DNA from: Arbacia lixula
Taxonomy: Eukaryota > Echinodermata > Echinoidea > Arbacioida > Arbaciidae
DNA: 64,000 nucleotides
Assembly: GCA_963669155.1 (NCBI GenBank)
Contig: OZ022587.1
Coordinates: 3,113,179-3,177,178, forward strand
Reading direction: 5' to 3'
Positions 23,201 to 38,200 of the stretch are shown here, piece by piece. The translations under genes and the position numbers were made by a program. The stretch's first letter is position 1; each line of letters starts with the position of its first letter. A model generated the notes under the pieces. The model worked only from the letters and a program-made list of their open reading frames with translations, was not told the DNA's origin and searched no databases.

Positions 23201-26200
23201 AAATGATGAAAATGAAGCACTACAGATGCAGATGGAAATTCTTTATTTTATGGGCAACAACAGGATTGGAAAACCTTCCCATGAACCTCCTTGATTATCC
23301 TGATACACCAATCAGAAACGACCCTGTACACGCACTTTATCAATACATAAGTCTCCTCTCTGTTCAGAAGACATATTTTTTTTCTAAAATAACATTCTGC
23401 ATAATCATGTTTACTAGAGACCTTGTTTCTTTAGTTGAGTTTTCATGACTGTAGCATGATCAAATTTCTAACTGGACCTGATCAGATTTTGTAACATTTG
23501 CCGAGGAAAATTAATAATCCCTTGGACTAGTGTCTATTAACAGTATTTGATAACATCACAACTTGAGGTACCAGCATAGGGTTAATTATTTATGTTCCAT
23601 TGAAGCAATCTTGCACTGGTAATACACACCACTCCCATAGGGCAGTATGGAGCCTGGCAGAGAGGGAGTGGAGACTGTTCTGGCGTATGTTACCATAATA
23701 ACCTTCACTGTGTCAGCTTCAAAACACTGGAATGATTTGCCACTTACAATTAGACAGTCTCCATAACTATCAATTTTCAGAAAGGCATTAAAAACCCATC
23801 TCTTTTGTAGTACGTAGTTTCAGATTATGTAATTCTATTTAGTTCACTGTAAGCGCTTTGGGCCTTATGGGAAAAGTGCTATATAAGTAATAAGTAATAA
23901 TAATAATAATAATAAGTAATAATTGGACCTACCAGACAGGTGCACTCCTGACATGGGTCAGAGGATGACATCCAAGACTCTCCACTTCGGTACTCCTCTC
24001 CATCCTGGCCTCGGCAGAAAGCATCTAGCACAACCAAAAACATGGACAATGATGAAGGAACTACACTTGTTGCTAGTTGACCACAGAATTCCATTTAAAG
24101 GGCATATACTGTACTGGGAAGGCATGAAAGCCTTCAAAATGTAATTATTAGCAATCTTCTTGCCAATGGTCTTAAATTCATGTATTGACCATTTCAGAAG
24201 CTTGCTGAAAGTTATTTGACCTCAGATGATCCACATATGGAGTAATTAATGATTAATGATTTGTGATTTCATCACTCATTACTCCAAATGTAGATCATAT
24301 GAGGGCAAATAACTTTCAGCAAGCTTCTAAAATAGACAATACATGAATTTAAGACCATTGGCAAGAAGATTGTCAACAATTACATTTTGAAGGCTTTTTT
24401 GCCTTCCTAGTACAGTATAGGCCCTTTAGAATATGAATGCTGATTGGCAAAGCTCTGAAAACTCACTTGTTCATGTACGAATGTACACTGCAACATTTAT
24501 GAGCTCTTGCAGCTCAGCAGAAATGTATCGGTATAGTTCTTCCACTTTACAAATGAATACGTTACATCATCATATAATAAAGAACTTTCCTGTAATGTTA
24601 AGGATTATGCTATACCTGCAGAAATGTGTCCATATAGTTATTGCACTTTCAAATGAATATGTTACATCATCATATAATAAAGAACTTTCCTGTAATGTTA
24701 AGGGTTATGCTCTACCTGCAGAAATGTGTCCATATAGTTATTGCACTTTCAAATGAATATGTTACATCATCATATAATAAAGAACTTTCCTGTAATGTTA
24801 AGGGTTATGCTCTACCTGCACATGAGGGACAGCATTCTCCAGCCACGGTGGTAGTGACTGGACACTTGAGCATCGGACACTGTTCCCTCTCTGTACATTG
24901 CACTGACCCAGCCTGAGGTTTCAGAAAAGACATATATGATTGATTTGTTCTCTGCTTGATTTCCAATACATCAAATGAGAATAAAACAGTAAATACATGT
25001 GTCAAAACGAATGAAGCTGATATTCAAAAGCATTAATAGAACATAATGGAATGAAATATAACAAGCTATTCATAATAAACAGAAGTTTGATGGAATGAAA
25101 GCCCAACGATATCATATAATACTTTGTATAAAATTAAGGAAAACATCAACAAATTGGTCACTGTATGTGTCGACAAACAACCAGTTACGATCAATATTCA
25201 CCCTTTATCTATCAATTGCATGAACACGTGCTGTGCAGTGGCTGGGAAGGCCAAAATATTTTTAAGGCAACAAAGGCTGGTCTTGAAATCTCATAGTATG
25301 TTGGTCAAGAGTATGTATTTATGTTGCTGTCAACTGATCAAATCTTGACTCTTGTTCATGCTTTCCCTCAGGCATTTATTGAATCAAAGGAATTATCCTT
25401 AAGAAAGAGTCAAGGTATTACACTCACATCACAGTGGCATGTCTTGCAGGAGTCGAGAGCTGGATTGAAGAATTCACCATCTGGGATGATCTGTCCCAAA
25501 AAGTAACAATCTGCAGGTGCAAGAATGAAAGAGATATAAACAGGAGAAGGGAAATATTACCACGTCATATTTGTAAATGTGCTTATATTGATATTGCTTT
25601 TATGAACATATACACTGTAATTACAATTCTCCCTATCGCTTATAGCTCTCCGAATCTGACCGTGTGTGGCGCTCTAATTTGTTTTACCTTTAATTCTTGG
25701 GATATGAACTTCCGGTCCACGAACATTCGGCAATCCCGTACAATAAGGGACCAGGGTATCCAACTAATTTCATGAATATTAACCCTAAACCTAACCCTGA
25801 CCTTAACACTAACCCTAAACCTTATTCTAAACCTAACCCTGACCCTAACCACAACCCTACACAAAATTTTCACTGCTTAATTCATAAAAAAAGTGATTTC
25901 TTGGTCACTTTCTGCCGACAACCAGCTCTTACCGGAAGTATACGACCAAGAGCAATCGATCAGATATCGGTATCGTGAGGTGATATTGCTTGATATCGGC
26001 TATATGCGATAGGGAGAATTGTGATAGAAAGTGACTCGATCTCTCTTAGTCTGCTCTGCTTCTCATTTCACTGTTTTTTGTTTTTTTTCTCACACTTCTT
26101 GCCCTCTCTCTTGCCCTAACAATACAATCTTTTCTTCTGCTCTATTCTCTTCTCTCTCCTCTTCTTTCTCTCTCCTCTTCTTTCTCTCTCCTCGTATACT

Positions 26201-29200
26201 TCCTGTTATATCTCTCCCCTTTCCCTTTTTGTCCCTCTGTCACTCTCTATCTCCTTTCTCTCCCCTTTATTTTCTCCTTGTTCTGTTTTTTTCTCTCTTT
26301 CTTTTTCCCTAATCTCTCTCTCTGTTATTGTGTGTGTGTGTGTGTGTGTGTGTCTCTCTCTGTCTCTCTCTCTGTCTGTCTCTCTGCCTCTATCAGTCTC
26401 TCTATGTGTACCTCTGCTCTCACTTGTTCTTCCTTGTTCACTATCCCCTACCTTCACAGACTGGACAGCATTCTCCTGGTGGATGATAGGGGGCGCTACA
26501 GTGGACATTACAGCTGACTGGCTCACAGATAGCCTCCCCTCCGAGACAAATACATGCGTCACACACGTCAAACGCTGAGGGGAACTTAGCTCCGTATGAA
26601 TAGCCAATGTTGTTGTAGTAGCATCCTAATGTAAGGAGAGAGGGAATATATGTTATGGTCACCAAAAAAATGAATATATCAGTTGAATACACTGCAGTAA
26701 CTCATTAGTATCTACTGTAAGATAACAAGAGCTTGAGAGCTCTTTCCTATCCACAAAATGGTACCTGCTCATTCTTTTGAAAGAAATACATGTAATCATA
26801 ATACCGTGCAATACATAAAAAATATGCTCCTTTTAACAAGTTGGTTTATTTTTTTTTTGTTTTACTGACATTCTTTTTATTAATGAACTTGATAAAAATG
26901 GCATGAGAAAAATAAGACGAGAAAAAAAGAAGACCAGCCAAGGACTTGAACCTCTATTTCATGCATGCTGGGCAATAACATTACCACCTGGCAAACAATT
27001 GTGAAAATAGCACAATACTTGATGTACCAATATCCAATGCTGCTATTCTCTGTCTTATTTACATTCATGAGTTGTTGGTCAACATAAATACCTATTTAAT
27101 CATGTTTTGGGGATTGTCAATGCCTGAAAGATTGCAAAGAAAATGAGTTAAAGAGCTAAAAGGATTGGAAGGGGGGAGATATTGGGGGAAAAGGGAAGTA
27201 GGAGAGACAATGATGGCGAGAGATGGTTTGAAAAGGGGAAGACAGGAGGAGAGGGAGATCGAGGGAGGAAAGAGAATTTAGCTAGCTAGATGGAGGATTT
27301 ATCTCACCATTGCAGTCTGGACAGCACTGGCCTCTGACGTGGACTGGGTTGTTACAGTTAAACTCACATTGCTCCCTCGAACACTGAACCTGCCCGGTAC
27401 TCTGTGTGCAAATCAGGTTTGATTAATTCATTAATTTATTCTGTCTTCTTTTACCTTGGTTATCCGTCAGTGAGCAAAGCACTGACAAACAACAACATAA
27501 CAAAGACAATCATGACAATTTGATTATTATAAGGCTCACTTCAACATTCAAGTAATGGATGGAGGAGGAGACTTTACACCAGCTCTCTCAGCTAAATTTC
27601 TGTATCAAAAGCATAATCCAGAAAAAGATGTATATTTAACACTGAACTTAGCCAGTGGGTGCAAAACATATACTACTGATCATTCACAGAGTAAGCACCA
27701 CAATGTATACAACCACTTCATAATGGGGGAGCAACAGCCAGGTAATTTGAGTTTATCTTATTTTTTATGGGTTCTTTCCTTTCAGAGTGGTGAAAAAAAT
27801 TGAATTTAGGAATAAAGATGATAGAACTAAAGATGGTTCGTGAATCACGAGTCTCACCTGATTTCGCAACCAATAAGTGCTGAGTGTATTTGTCAAATAT
27901 TTAAAATGGTGCCTAGATGACCTCTGATCTTATCATCCTCATCAACACACATGTGTCATTATGCAAGGATCCTTTGTATCAGGTATGATGCAGAAATAAA
28001 GAAATGAGAGCAAGTTAAACAAAAGCTTTAACATTTTTGTAGAAGACTAATAGACTAACAGCCCAACAGACTGACAGGAAAAGTGATAACGAGGTCTCAT
28101 CCGAACTTCGTTTAGGCGAGACAAAAAATAACTTACCAGGCACGAGCAAGTCAGACAGTTATCCCTAGGATCGCTCCAGGTTGTCTCATACTGATGTAAC
28201 ACTCCGTTCTTATCCACACAGCCTGGCACAGCACTGATACACTTCGGACAGCATTCACCTGGTAGCTGGACACGCTCGTTGCGAGAGCAGTTGAGAGGTG
28301 GGCAGTCAAACGGTCGGCACTCCACGACACCCCTCTGTGAGTGAGATAGAAAGTAATGTGGTTTAGAAGGAAAGGCCACAACTGTAGATTATGGTTGTCC
28401 AGCATTAGAGAGAACAAGGCCAAGACAGTGAGGTGGAGAGGGAGAGGGAATAGGAGAGAGAAGGCAATGGCAACGAAGATCCCAAATTCATTACAAGGAA
28501 TTTCATGGTCTGTAAATCTTTTACATATTAGACGGATTAAAAAAGCCATTTAGAAATATGATTTCTGTATCAATGTCTGGGTCATCATATGTTTTCTTCA
28601 TATCTAAGATAAGTTTTAAAATAATGGTGAATGATACCTACTCAAACTGCTATTATGAAGTCACATGAAACTCTAAAAGTAACGATAAGCAGCATGTGTA
28701 AAATGTACACAATACTCGAATTGCCCATAGGGATCATACTCACAGTGCACATACAGACGTTGCAGTCCAGAGTCTCTGCTGTGAAGGTCTCACCATCCTG
28801 GTATTCTTGGCCCTGGAACTCACAGTTATCTGTCAAAAAAGAGGAAAATTAGAGAGTCATGATACTCTCAAACTTGTCTGGAAAGACCACTTAAGGGATA
28901 CAAGGAATGTGGTCTTTATGTACAGATTATCTTAACCCATTCTTTATTGAGCCCGCATAATTTTGGGCAGGGCTTTTTCCCCCTCTAATACTGATTGAGA
29001 CTCTTGCATAATCTGATGTACAGATATTTGAATACAGGCAATGTATAAACTTTACATTTGTTATGGGGCACAATCAAGCCACGCCCCTTTCATTACTGCA
29101 GTTCCATGACAAATCTTGGACATCCAAACTGGACCAGAGTTCATGAAGCCTGAAATTCTAAATGTGAGCAACAGGTTGATAAAGGGTTGTATGAAAAGCA

Positions 29201-32200
29201 TTGTTCAAGAGAAACAAAAAATGTGATCTCTCTGGGCAGGTGTTCACTAAAAGCAGGTTTTGCTGTACAACATTTCATGTATCCTCAATGTGTGTGCTGA
29301 TTATTTACCTTCACAGGTCTGGCAGCAATCGCCCTCCATAGGTCTAGAGCAGGTGATTTCAGGACACGTTATGTTGCTGCACTTCACATTGCCATCCTGC
29401 AGGGGAGGGAAGGGGGGAAGAGAGGTGGAGAGAGGTGGCATTTGTACTAATATGCAAGAAAGACTTATTGAAAATATGCCCTAACTTCAACAGAGGCAAA
29501 TGGGCGATAAAGAGCAAGCTAGAGTACTTAGAAAGTAGGCACACAGGTGTAATGTGCGAGGTATTCTCCTCTTAATGCACTGAACACATGCCAAAAAATT
29601 AAGGTGCACACTTCTTCTCATGTACAGAGCTCAAAATAATGGAAGGTAAGGAATTTGTAGCAATGGTAACAGGAGCCGTTTTTCACCATCACATGTGCCA
29701 TACTACATTTAAATTCAACGATTGTATCATTCCTTTAGCAGAGAAGTGATAAATAGATAAAAAAAAAAATGGATGGATGGATGGATGGATGGATGGATGG
29801 ATGGATGGATAGATGGATAGATGGATAGATGGATAGATGGATAGATGGATAGATGGATAGATGGATAGATAGATAGATAGATAGATAGATAGAAAGATAG
29901 TGCTTAGCCTTACCTCACAGATGCATGTGGCACAGGTCTGATCGCTAGGAGAGAAGTAGAGGTGATTCCTGATGATGTTCCCATCATATAGACAATCTGA
30001 GAAACAGTTAAAACATTTAAGTCTTTTATTCATTTCTTCATCATATTTTAGTCAAACAATATCCTCCCTGGAACATAATGATTTCATGATACCACACATG
30101 ACAGATGAATCTCTTCCAAACACAACATTTTTTAACAGCAATTTCATGTTTGTTAGAGACAATAGAAAGGAATTAGTGTTTAACATTCCAACACCCACTC
30201 TTGTTGTCCACATTTGCAGGTATGACAATGTATTGATTTCAAAACATGCAATATATAAAATGGTAGAAACATGACTAGAATGCAGTCCTCCCGCAGAAGT
30301 ATAGTGCACATGTATGAAACTGATTCTCAAAATGTAAGAAAAGTGCAGAAAATCAGAGATGCTGGAAACATTCTTCAATATCAAAACATATTAAATAGAA
30401 AACTGAATGTGTTTATCTACTAAAATGATTAAAGAAATACTTACCTGTGCATTCGTGGCAACATTCTGTCTGGTGAGGGACAGGGTGATTGCACTGAACA
30501 TCACAGATCTCTCTCATGCACCTGACCTGACTGTCCAGACAGCTGCAATGGTCACAGGGGTCAAAGGGTGATGTCCAGTTGGACCCGTGGTTGAACTCAA
30601 TCCCCTGGTATGTGCACTGCTGGAACTCTGTCAAGTGTAAATGATCAGATACCATTTATTATTTTCTAATTGCTATACATTTTTATTAATATACTGTATT
30701 TCATAAATTCATATATGTAATGCATTTTGATTGTCATTCTTTATTAATTTAAAATGACACAATTTTCATATGTTGATTTTGTTGTTCAATCATTTAATTC
30801 TATTTCTTATTCTATCTCAGGCAATGATATTATTTATTGATCATCTTTTTACAATTCAATATAATAAAATACCTAATCGTATTCATTTTATTACCTTTAC
30901 TTTCTATGCATTTTATTGCATTTTATGAATACAATAGCTACACAATAATAAAAAATCATTGTGATCACCACCATCCCGATCATCAGTCTCAGCCTCACAT
31001 CAACATCAACATCACCATCAGTCCCACCTCCCCCCCCCCCCCCCCCCCTCCACATCCTTGAGTCCTACTCACGAGGTCTAGGGCAGTCTGTGCAGGTGGT
31101 GACACCCATATCACAGGAGCATTCCGTGCAGCCATCCACTGTCCATGTAGTACCTGATGCATACAGATGGTTCTCATACACACAACCTACAAACAAAGGA
31201 AAGATCAAACAGAAAATATAATATACAAATACAGTGTCTAGAGTTCGTATGCGCATGAGGTAATTGTACTTTTTCAACTGCAATGTAGTTTACTACATTC
31301 TTTCTCTATAGTTTATCAAGTTATAGATAACAAAAAAGAAACACTCATTTAGGATCATCATTAAGATATCTCCTATATCATCAAGTATCTAAACCTATTT
31401 TGAATTTACCTTCTGGGGAAATGTATGATATAAGCCAAATAAAAATACCATAGTCTTGCAGATGTGTCGAAAAACAGTGTTATTGCAACTTATTATGATA
31501 GCATATTCAATTTACTTCAGTCACTTTACTCTAGAATACACATAAGTAGGTATATAATATGATAATAGTAGACAGCAGGATGTACCTGATGGTCCAACAC
31601 ATGTGTTCCCATCAGCCTCCAGGATGAAGCCCTCGAAACAAGCACACAGGTACGACCCGATGGTGTTGAGACACCGCTGCTCACAGTTATGCTCCCCTTC
31701 ACACTCATCAATATCTGCACAGAAGCAAGAGTTAAGAAGTTATTATATGCACATGTATTTACTAGTGGTTACTCCTAGGTTTGTTTGAGGTTTGTCTCAC
31801 TAGCCACCACCAATAGATTCAAAGTGTATTCCACTCATTGAACCTTAATTATCATAAATTTGAGTACACTATGAAATTGGTCTATTAAGAGAAGTGAAAC
31901 CTCTGGAACTTATCATTGATACTATTTTACCCCTCAGTACCAAGCAATAATAGATCCATGACAATTACAACACAACTCATTGCCCATGGGACTAATCGGA
32001 TTAATGGCAAGGGGGACTCCTTACCAACGCATCTTTTGTCTGGTCCATGCTGGTAGCCTGGGGCACAGGAGCAGTAGAAACTCCCTATGGTGTTGAAGCA
32101 CTCATGTCTGCAGATATTGGAGTTGACTTCACACTCATTGATATCTGAAGAAGGAGAAGAAGAAGAATAGTGAGGGAGATAATAATAATGATGATGCTTA

Positions 32201-35200
32201 GGATGATTAAGAGGAGGAAGGGGATGGTATAATAGTAATAATAATGATAATGAGGAGGTGGAGGAGGAATTCATATCTCGCATACACAAATTATGCACAA
32301 GATTATCATGAAGTTTCCCTTAAAATCGAAACTAAAAAGGTCTTGCTCTGCTATTCCTAGCTGTTTTGTGGAAAATTAGACATTAAAAGCCTAGTTACAA
32401 TTGATATGTTGACTAAATAACCATATGGATGTGAAAATGAGATATCTTGGGCTTACCTTCATTGCAGGCCTTGCCAGTGAAGCCCACAGGACAGCGGCAA
32501 TAACCCAGCACACACACTGCATTGTTCTCACATACAGGGTCACAGGTCATCTCTGACAAAGAAACAAGATATAAAAAGGCATATACATTAGCGCATCACA
32601 TGCGAGAAGAGAGAGGCATGGGCTTGACAAAATTTTGACAAAAGAATGCAAGTGAAAATCACTCAGGTTTGAAATGTTTATGTTTATGTTTATGCATTTA
32701 GATTGGTCCCATCACTCCCTATTTACTACTCCCTACAGAAATATTAATCATGCTGTGAGATCTTTAAAGACAGCCCGTCCCTTTTTCAGATCACCACAAA
32801 ACCATCCAAACATTGGCAAAACATAAGAGAAGTGTTAGCAAGCTGTATATTCATAATTTGAAACTGATACGTAGTGTAAAATTCAAACAATGCACGTAAA
32901 CAACGTCTGATTGATAGTCTTTACCTCAGGCTCTTAGCAGTTTGTGTTGAAATATCTGTTTTATTGATTAATCTGTATATTAAATTATAAAATGCATTAT
33001 GAAAAAAAAATTGTTCTATAGAAGGAATCATTTCCAAAGTTTAGTAATTTACTCATAAAATTAGGAATACACACATGCATAATAACCACATAGATACTGT
33101 AACAAAGACTAATACTTTTTTCGTAGTACGAAAAAAGTCGGTTTGAAATTTAACAGCTGAAATTTTTACATACACAGAAAGCTTCAACATGCTATATTCT
33201 TAGAAATGGTCTTGAATCACACTTTCTTCAATTTACAATCGTGATAGACGATTTCAATTTTTAAGCTTGCAAAAGGTACGGACAATCTTTAATATTACAT
33301 GCTGTGTTGCTTTGGTGCCAATACAAATGACAGGCACATTTTACATTTACATTTACAAGTGAAATCCCATGTGTTACTTGATTCCTTTTAACACAGTATA
33401 TAATCGCAATATTGATCTATAAGGATCCAAATACATCAGGTCAGTTTGCTCGAACAGATATTTTAAAGCCTGCAAAAGCGATACTCTTGCTTAATTTCCG
33501 TGGGTGCATGACAAATTGTTCTCAATGGGCTTTATGTGTATTGTTGCTACCACAGTGCACACATAGCACAGTAAGTTCATAAAATGGGGCCTTACCTTCA
33601 GCACAGGTGGGCCCTCGGTAGCCTAAAGGACACAGACAGATGCCCTGGATGCAGGTGGCCCCGTTCTCACAGCCTGGTTCACAGGACTCGAACTGCAGCG
33701 TGAAATCTGAAATGTCAGATCAGAAATTAGACATGACCAAGATGCTTCAGCAAATGGAGACATGTCTGTGACTCCTTCATGGATAAGTTTTAACTTTAGC
33801 AAGGTTTTAGGACAAGCACACAGAATTGATGGTTCGTTAAAAATGCTGACGATTTACACATGGACCGTTTGCGGTATATGATTCAAACTATAGTCACTGC
33901 ATTAAGCATGATTATGATCCTTGTTAGGTTGTTTGGTACATGTTCAGAAAATCAAACCATAAAATCATCTTATGTTATGACAATTGTTGTAATACCAATG
34001 GTAATACTTTTAAAAAGAACTTACAGTAGCATTTTATTCAACTAAATATAGAAAACTTACTAGAAAATTCACAGAATTCTCCAAAGTAGTCTTCAGCGCA
34101 GACACAAACACCATTCTGACAATGGCCTCCGTTGAGACAGGGGTGAGGGCAGGCGATAGCTAGGAACAAGAATAATTCAGACAATAGTCACTTATTTCAA
34201 AGTATAAAATGAATTATATGCTCTTTTATAGTATCCTTTTGCACTGTCAACACAGCACTCCATTAAAGCAAGGATTCTGAAAATGGCTATTGACTACAGC
34301 TCATACACTAGTAATTGATTGCACATTGAAAACAACATTTCTGCACTCTTGCATACCATCATGTGTCACTGCCAAACTGCACTCCATTAAGGCAAGGGTT
34401 CTGAAAGACTGCATCTGACCACAAGAAATAATGTAACAGTAATCTATTGCACAGTAATCTATCGCATAGTAATCTATTGCATAGTAATCTATTGCATAGT
34501 AATCAATTTCATAGTAATCTATTGCACAGTATAGAGATATCTGCACCATTGGATAACATAATTTTACACTGTTCATACTGCACACCATTAGGGCAAGGAT
34601 TGTGAAAGATGCCATCTAACCACAACAGATCATACAATAGTAACACAGTATGAAGAGTGATACAATCTCTAACGTATGAGATTACTTATGCAGTATGAAT
34701 AGTGATAAAGTCTCAAACACATGAGATTACTTACTCAGTATGAACAGTGAAACAATCTCAAACGCATGAGATTACTTACGCAGTATGAACAGTGACACAA
34801 TCTCAAACGCATGAGATTACTTACGCAGTATGAACAGTGATATAATCTCAAACGCATGAGATTACTTACGCAGTATGAACAGTCATACAATCTCAAACGC
34901 ATGAGATTACTTACGCAGTATGAACAGTCATACAATCTCAAACGTATGAGATTACTTACGCAGTATGAACAGTGATATAATCTCAAACGCATGAGATTAC
35001 TTACGCAGTATGAACAGTGATACAATCTCAAACGCATGAGATTACTTACGCAGTATGAACAGTGATACAAGTGATACAATCTCAAACGCATGAGATTACT
35101 TACGCAGTATGAACAGTCATACAATCTCAAACGCATGAGATTACTTACGCAGTATGAACAGTCATACAATCTCAAACGCATGAGATTACTTACGCAGTAT

Positions 35201-38200
35201 GAACAGTCATACAATCTCAAACGCATGAGATTACTTACGCAGTATGAACAGTGATACAATCTCAAACGCATGAGATTACTTACGCAGTATGAACAGTGAT
35301 ATAATCTCAAACGCATGAGATTACTTACGCAGTATGAACAGTCATACAATCTCAAACGCATGAGATTACTTACGCAGTATGAACAGTGATACAATCTCAA
35401 ACGCATGAGATTACTTACGCAGTATGAACAGTGATACAATCTCAAACGCATGAGATTACTTACGCAGTATGAACAGTGATACAATCTCAAACGCATGAGA
35501 TTACTTACGCAGTATGCACAGTGATACAATCTCAAACGCATGAGATTACTTACGCAGTATGAACAGTGATACAATCTCAAACGCATGAGATTACTTACGC
35601 AGTATGAACAGTGATACAATCTCAAACGAATGAGATTACTTACGCAGTATGAACAGTGATACAATCTCAAACGCATGAGATTACTTACGCAGTATGAACA
35701 GTCATACAATCTCAAACGCATGAGATTACTTACGCAGTATGAACAGTCATACAATCTCAAACGCATGAGATTACTTACGCAGTATGCACAGCGATACAAT
35801 CTCAAACGCATGAGATTACTTACGCAGTATGAACAGTCATACAATCTCAAACGCATGAGATTACTTACGCAGTATGAACAGTGATACAATCTCAAACGCA
35901 TGAGATTACTTACGCAGTATGAACAGTGATACAATCTCAAACGCACGAGATTACTTACGCAGTATGAACAGTGATACAAACGCAAAGGCAGGAGATTACT
36001 TACGCAGTATGAACAGTGATACAATCTCAAACGCATGAGATTGCTTACGCATTATGAACAGTGGTACAATCTCAAACGCATGAGATTACTTACGCAGTAT
36101 GAACAGTGATACAATCTCAAACGCATGAGATTACTTACGCAGTATGAACAGTGATACAATCTCAAACGCATGAGATTACTTACGCAGTATGAACAGTGAT
36201 ACAATCTCAAACGCATGAGATTACTTACGCAGTATGAACAGTGATACAATCTCAAACGCATGAGATTACTTACGCAGTATGAACAGTGATACAATCTCAA
36301 ACGCATGAGATTACTTACGCAGTATGAACAGTGATACAAGTGATACAATCTCAAACGCATGAGATTACTTACGCAGTATGAAGAGGGCTACAGTCTTGGA
36401 GAGAGGGCCAGCAATGCAGGTGTAGTTGCCTATGTCTTGAACCTGGAAGTCGTTGATGATCAGTTCGATCTTCTGCCTCTCAATCACACTCACATGTTTG
36501 TGGGAGCTTCCACCTGATATAAGCAAAGAGATAAATGTCAAATGAGAATAGATTTAGAGTGTTAATTAAACCTCTGATCCTCATGATATTATTTCAAGGG
36601 GCATATCTGCAGTCTTGTAGTTTCTAAATCAAGCAATGTAATATACCTCAGGAATATTATATTATCATGATTCCTAAGCCCATCACTTTATTCATTTTAT
36701 ACAATTATGAAATCAATGTATATAACCTGAAACTCAATATGGACTTTTAATTACATGAACAAGATAATGAAGAATGATATTTCAATAAAACAAAGCAGAG
36801 CCAAGGCACTGATGTAGAATGTGTACTTCTGGAATTTAACCCTAAAATAGTGGTTCCTCTTTGCTATGGCAATGGACTGACCTTCTTCTAGAGTGTTGAT
36901 GAGAGTGCCGTTCTGGCTGAACCATTGGGGTACCTCGTCCACATCCCTGGCCTTGACCTCACACACGATGGCGGTATCCTCCCCGAGGGCTAGCACCTGA
37001 CCCTGGAATGGGCTCACAATGATCTGCGGCTGAGCTCCAACTGAGACAACAAAGCAAGAACATATTTTGATTCATACATATTCATCAATATATATATAAT
37101 CTTGATACACCTGTTCCGTTGGATAACAGGCATGACATAGAATTAACCATCCTAGCAAAATGACCTTATGTGGATAAATAAATAGCATTCAATAGTTCTT
37201 TAATTAAAATAAATTTGCACAATAAATGGAGATTCATGCCATGTTGTTACTTGTTGAAACCAAGTTAACCAAACTATGTGTATGGATGGCTCTGAGCTGG
37301 GCCATGATACGGCGCCATCTGTTGGTAGATTTTCAACAATCAATGGATCTTACATGGGCTGTAATCATTTTCTAATATTGTTCTTATACCAATAATACAT
37401 AACTTTGAGGAGATTCTTTCACATAACAAATTGGTAGATACTATGCCTGATTAATCCTGACAGTACCAAGCCATGGCCATGCAGAAAATGCCTAATAATT
37501 TATCACACTTTCCATGCATACATGGTACTGAGAGGGTTTAGAAATGGAAGCCAAATAACTAAAAGAAAAAAAATATACATAAATTGCTCTTCAACTCTTT
37601 ACATGCCACATGTGACTTTTTCACAAGTAATACATGCAAATACCATACTGCCCTACTCTGACAAAAGGAAATAAGTGACAAATCACTAAAAATCTGGGTT
37701 ATTGGTATTCTTAAATTGTACCCAGCATTCTCTACATACGGCCAAAATCTGGACAAGAAATATTAATATTGCTGCAAGATATTCAATCTAACATGATGTG
37801 GTGTTGATGTCAATGCAAGTGACAGACACATTTTGCTCATTTACAAGATAAGTCTCTTTTGTTAGTTTCTTCCTTTTGTCAGATTAGGGCAGCATAGCTT
37901 GGCAGCTTAAATGGCACAGACAGGGTTAAGATCATCAAAACACAAAAATCATCAAGACACTGAAGTATGTCTTATCAATCATGCCATTTAATAATGTTCC
38001 AGTAGGTGGTCTGTAATGTCCATGATCTAATAACCCACACGTCATGAAGTGGCCGTTAGCCTAATCACATTAGTTTTCTTCCTGACTGCGTGCCCCCTGT
38101 ACCACATTGCCCAACAGTCATGGCTTTCATCGGTGATAGGAGCAGGCAAGGGACATGAGTCTCAATGTGACACGGTAAAATTCAATTAGAGGAATTCCCC

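Noticed and set aside
34735-36036. A 433-codon open frame on - with repeats of [15 protein letters not shown]
   Set aside because: It is the 45-bp minisatellite read in the one frame without stops; 45 is divisible by 3. It lies in an intron, is not in frame with the Ig exon, and has no promoter or domain evidence.
34433-36372. CRISPR-like array of regular repeats
   Set aside because: Units are directly adjacent without unique spacers and the genome is animal; this is a minisatellite.
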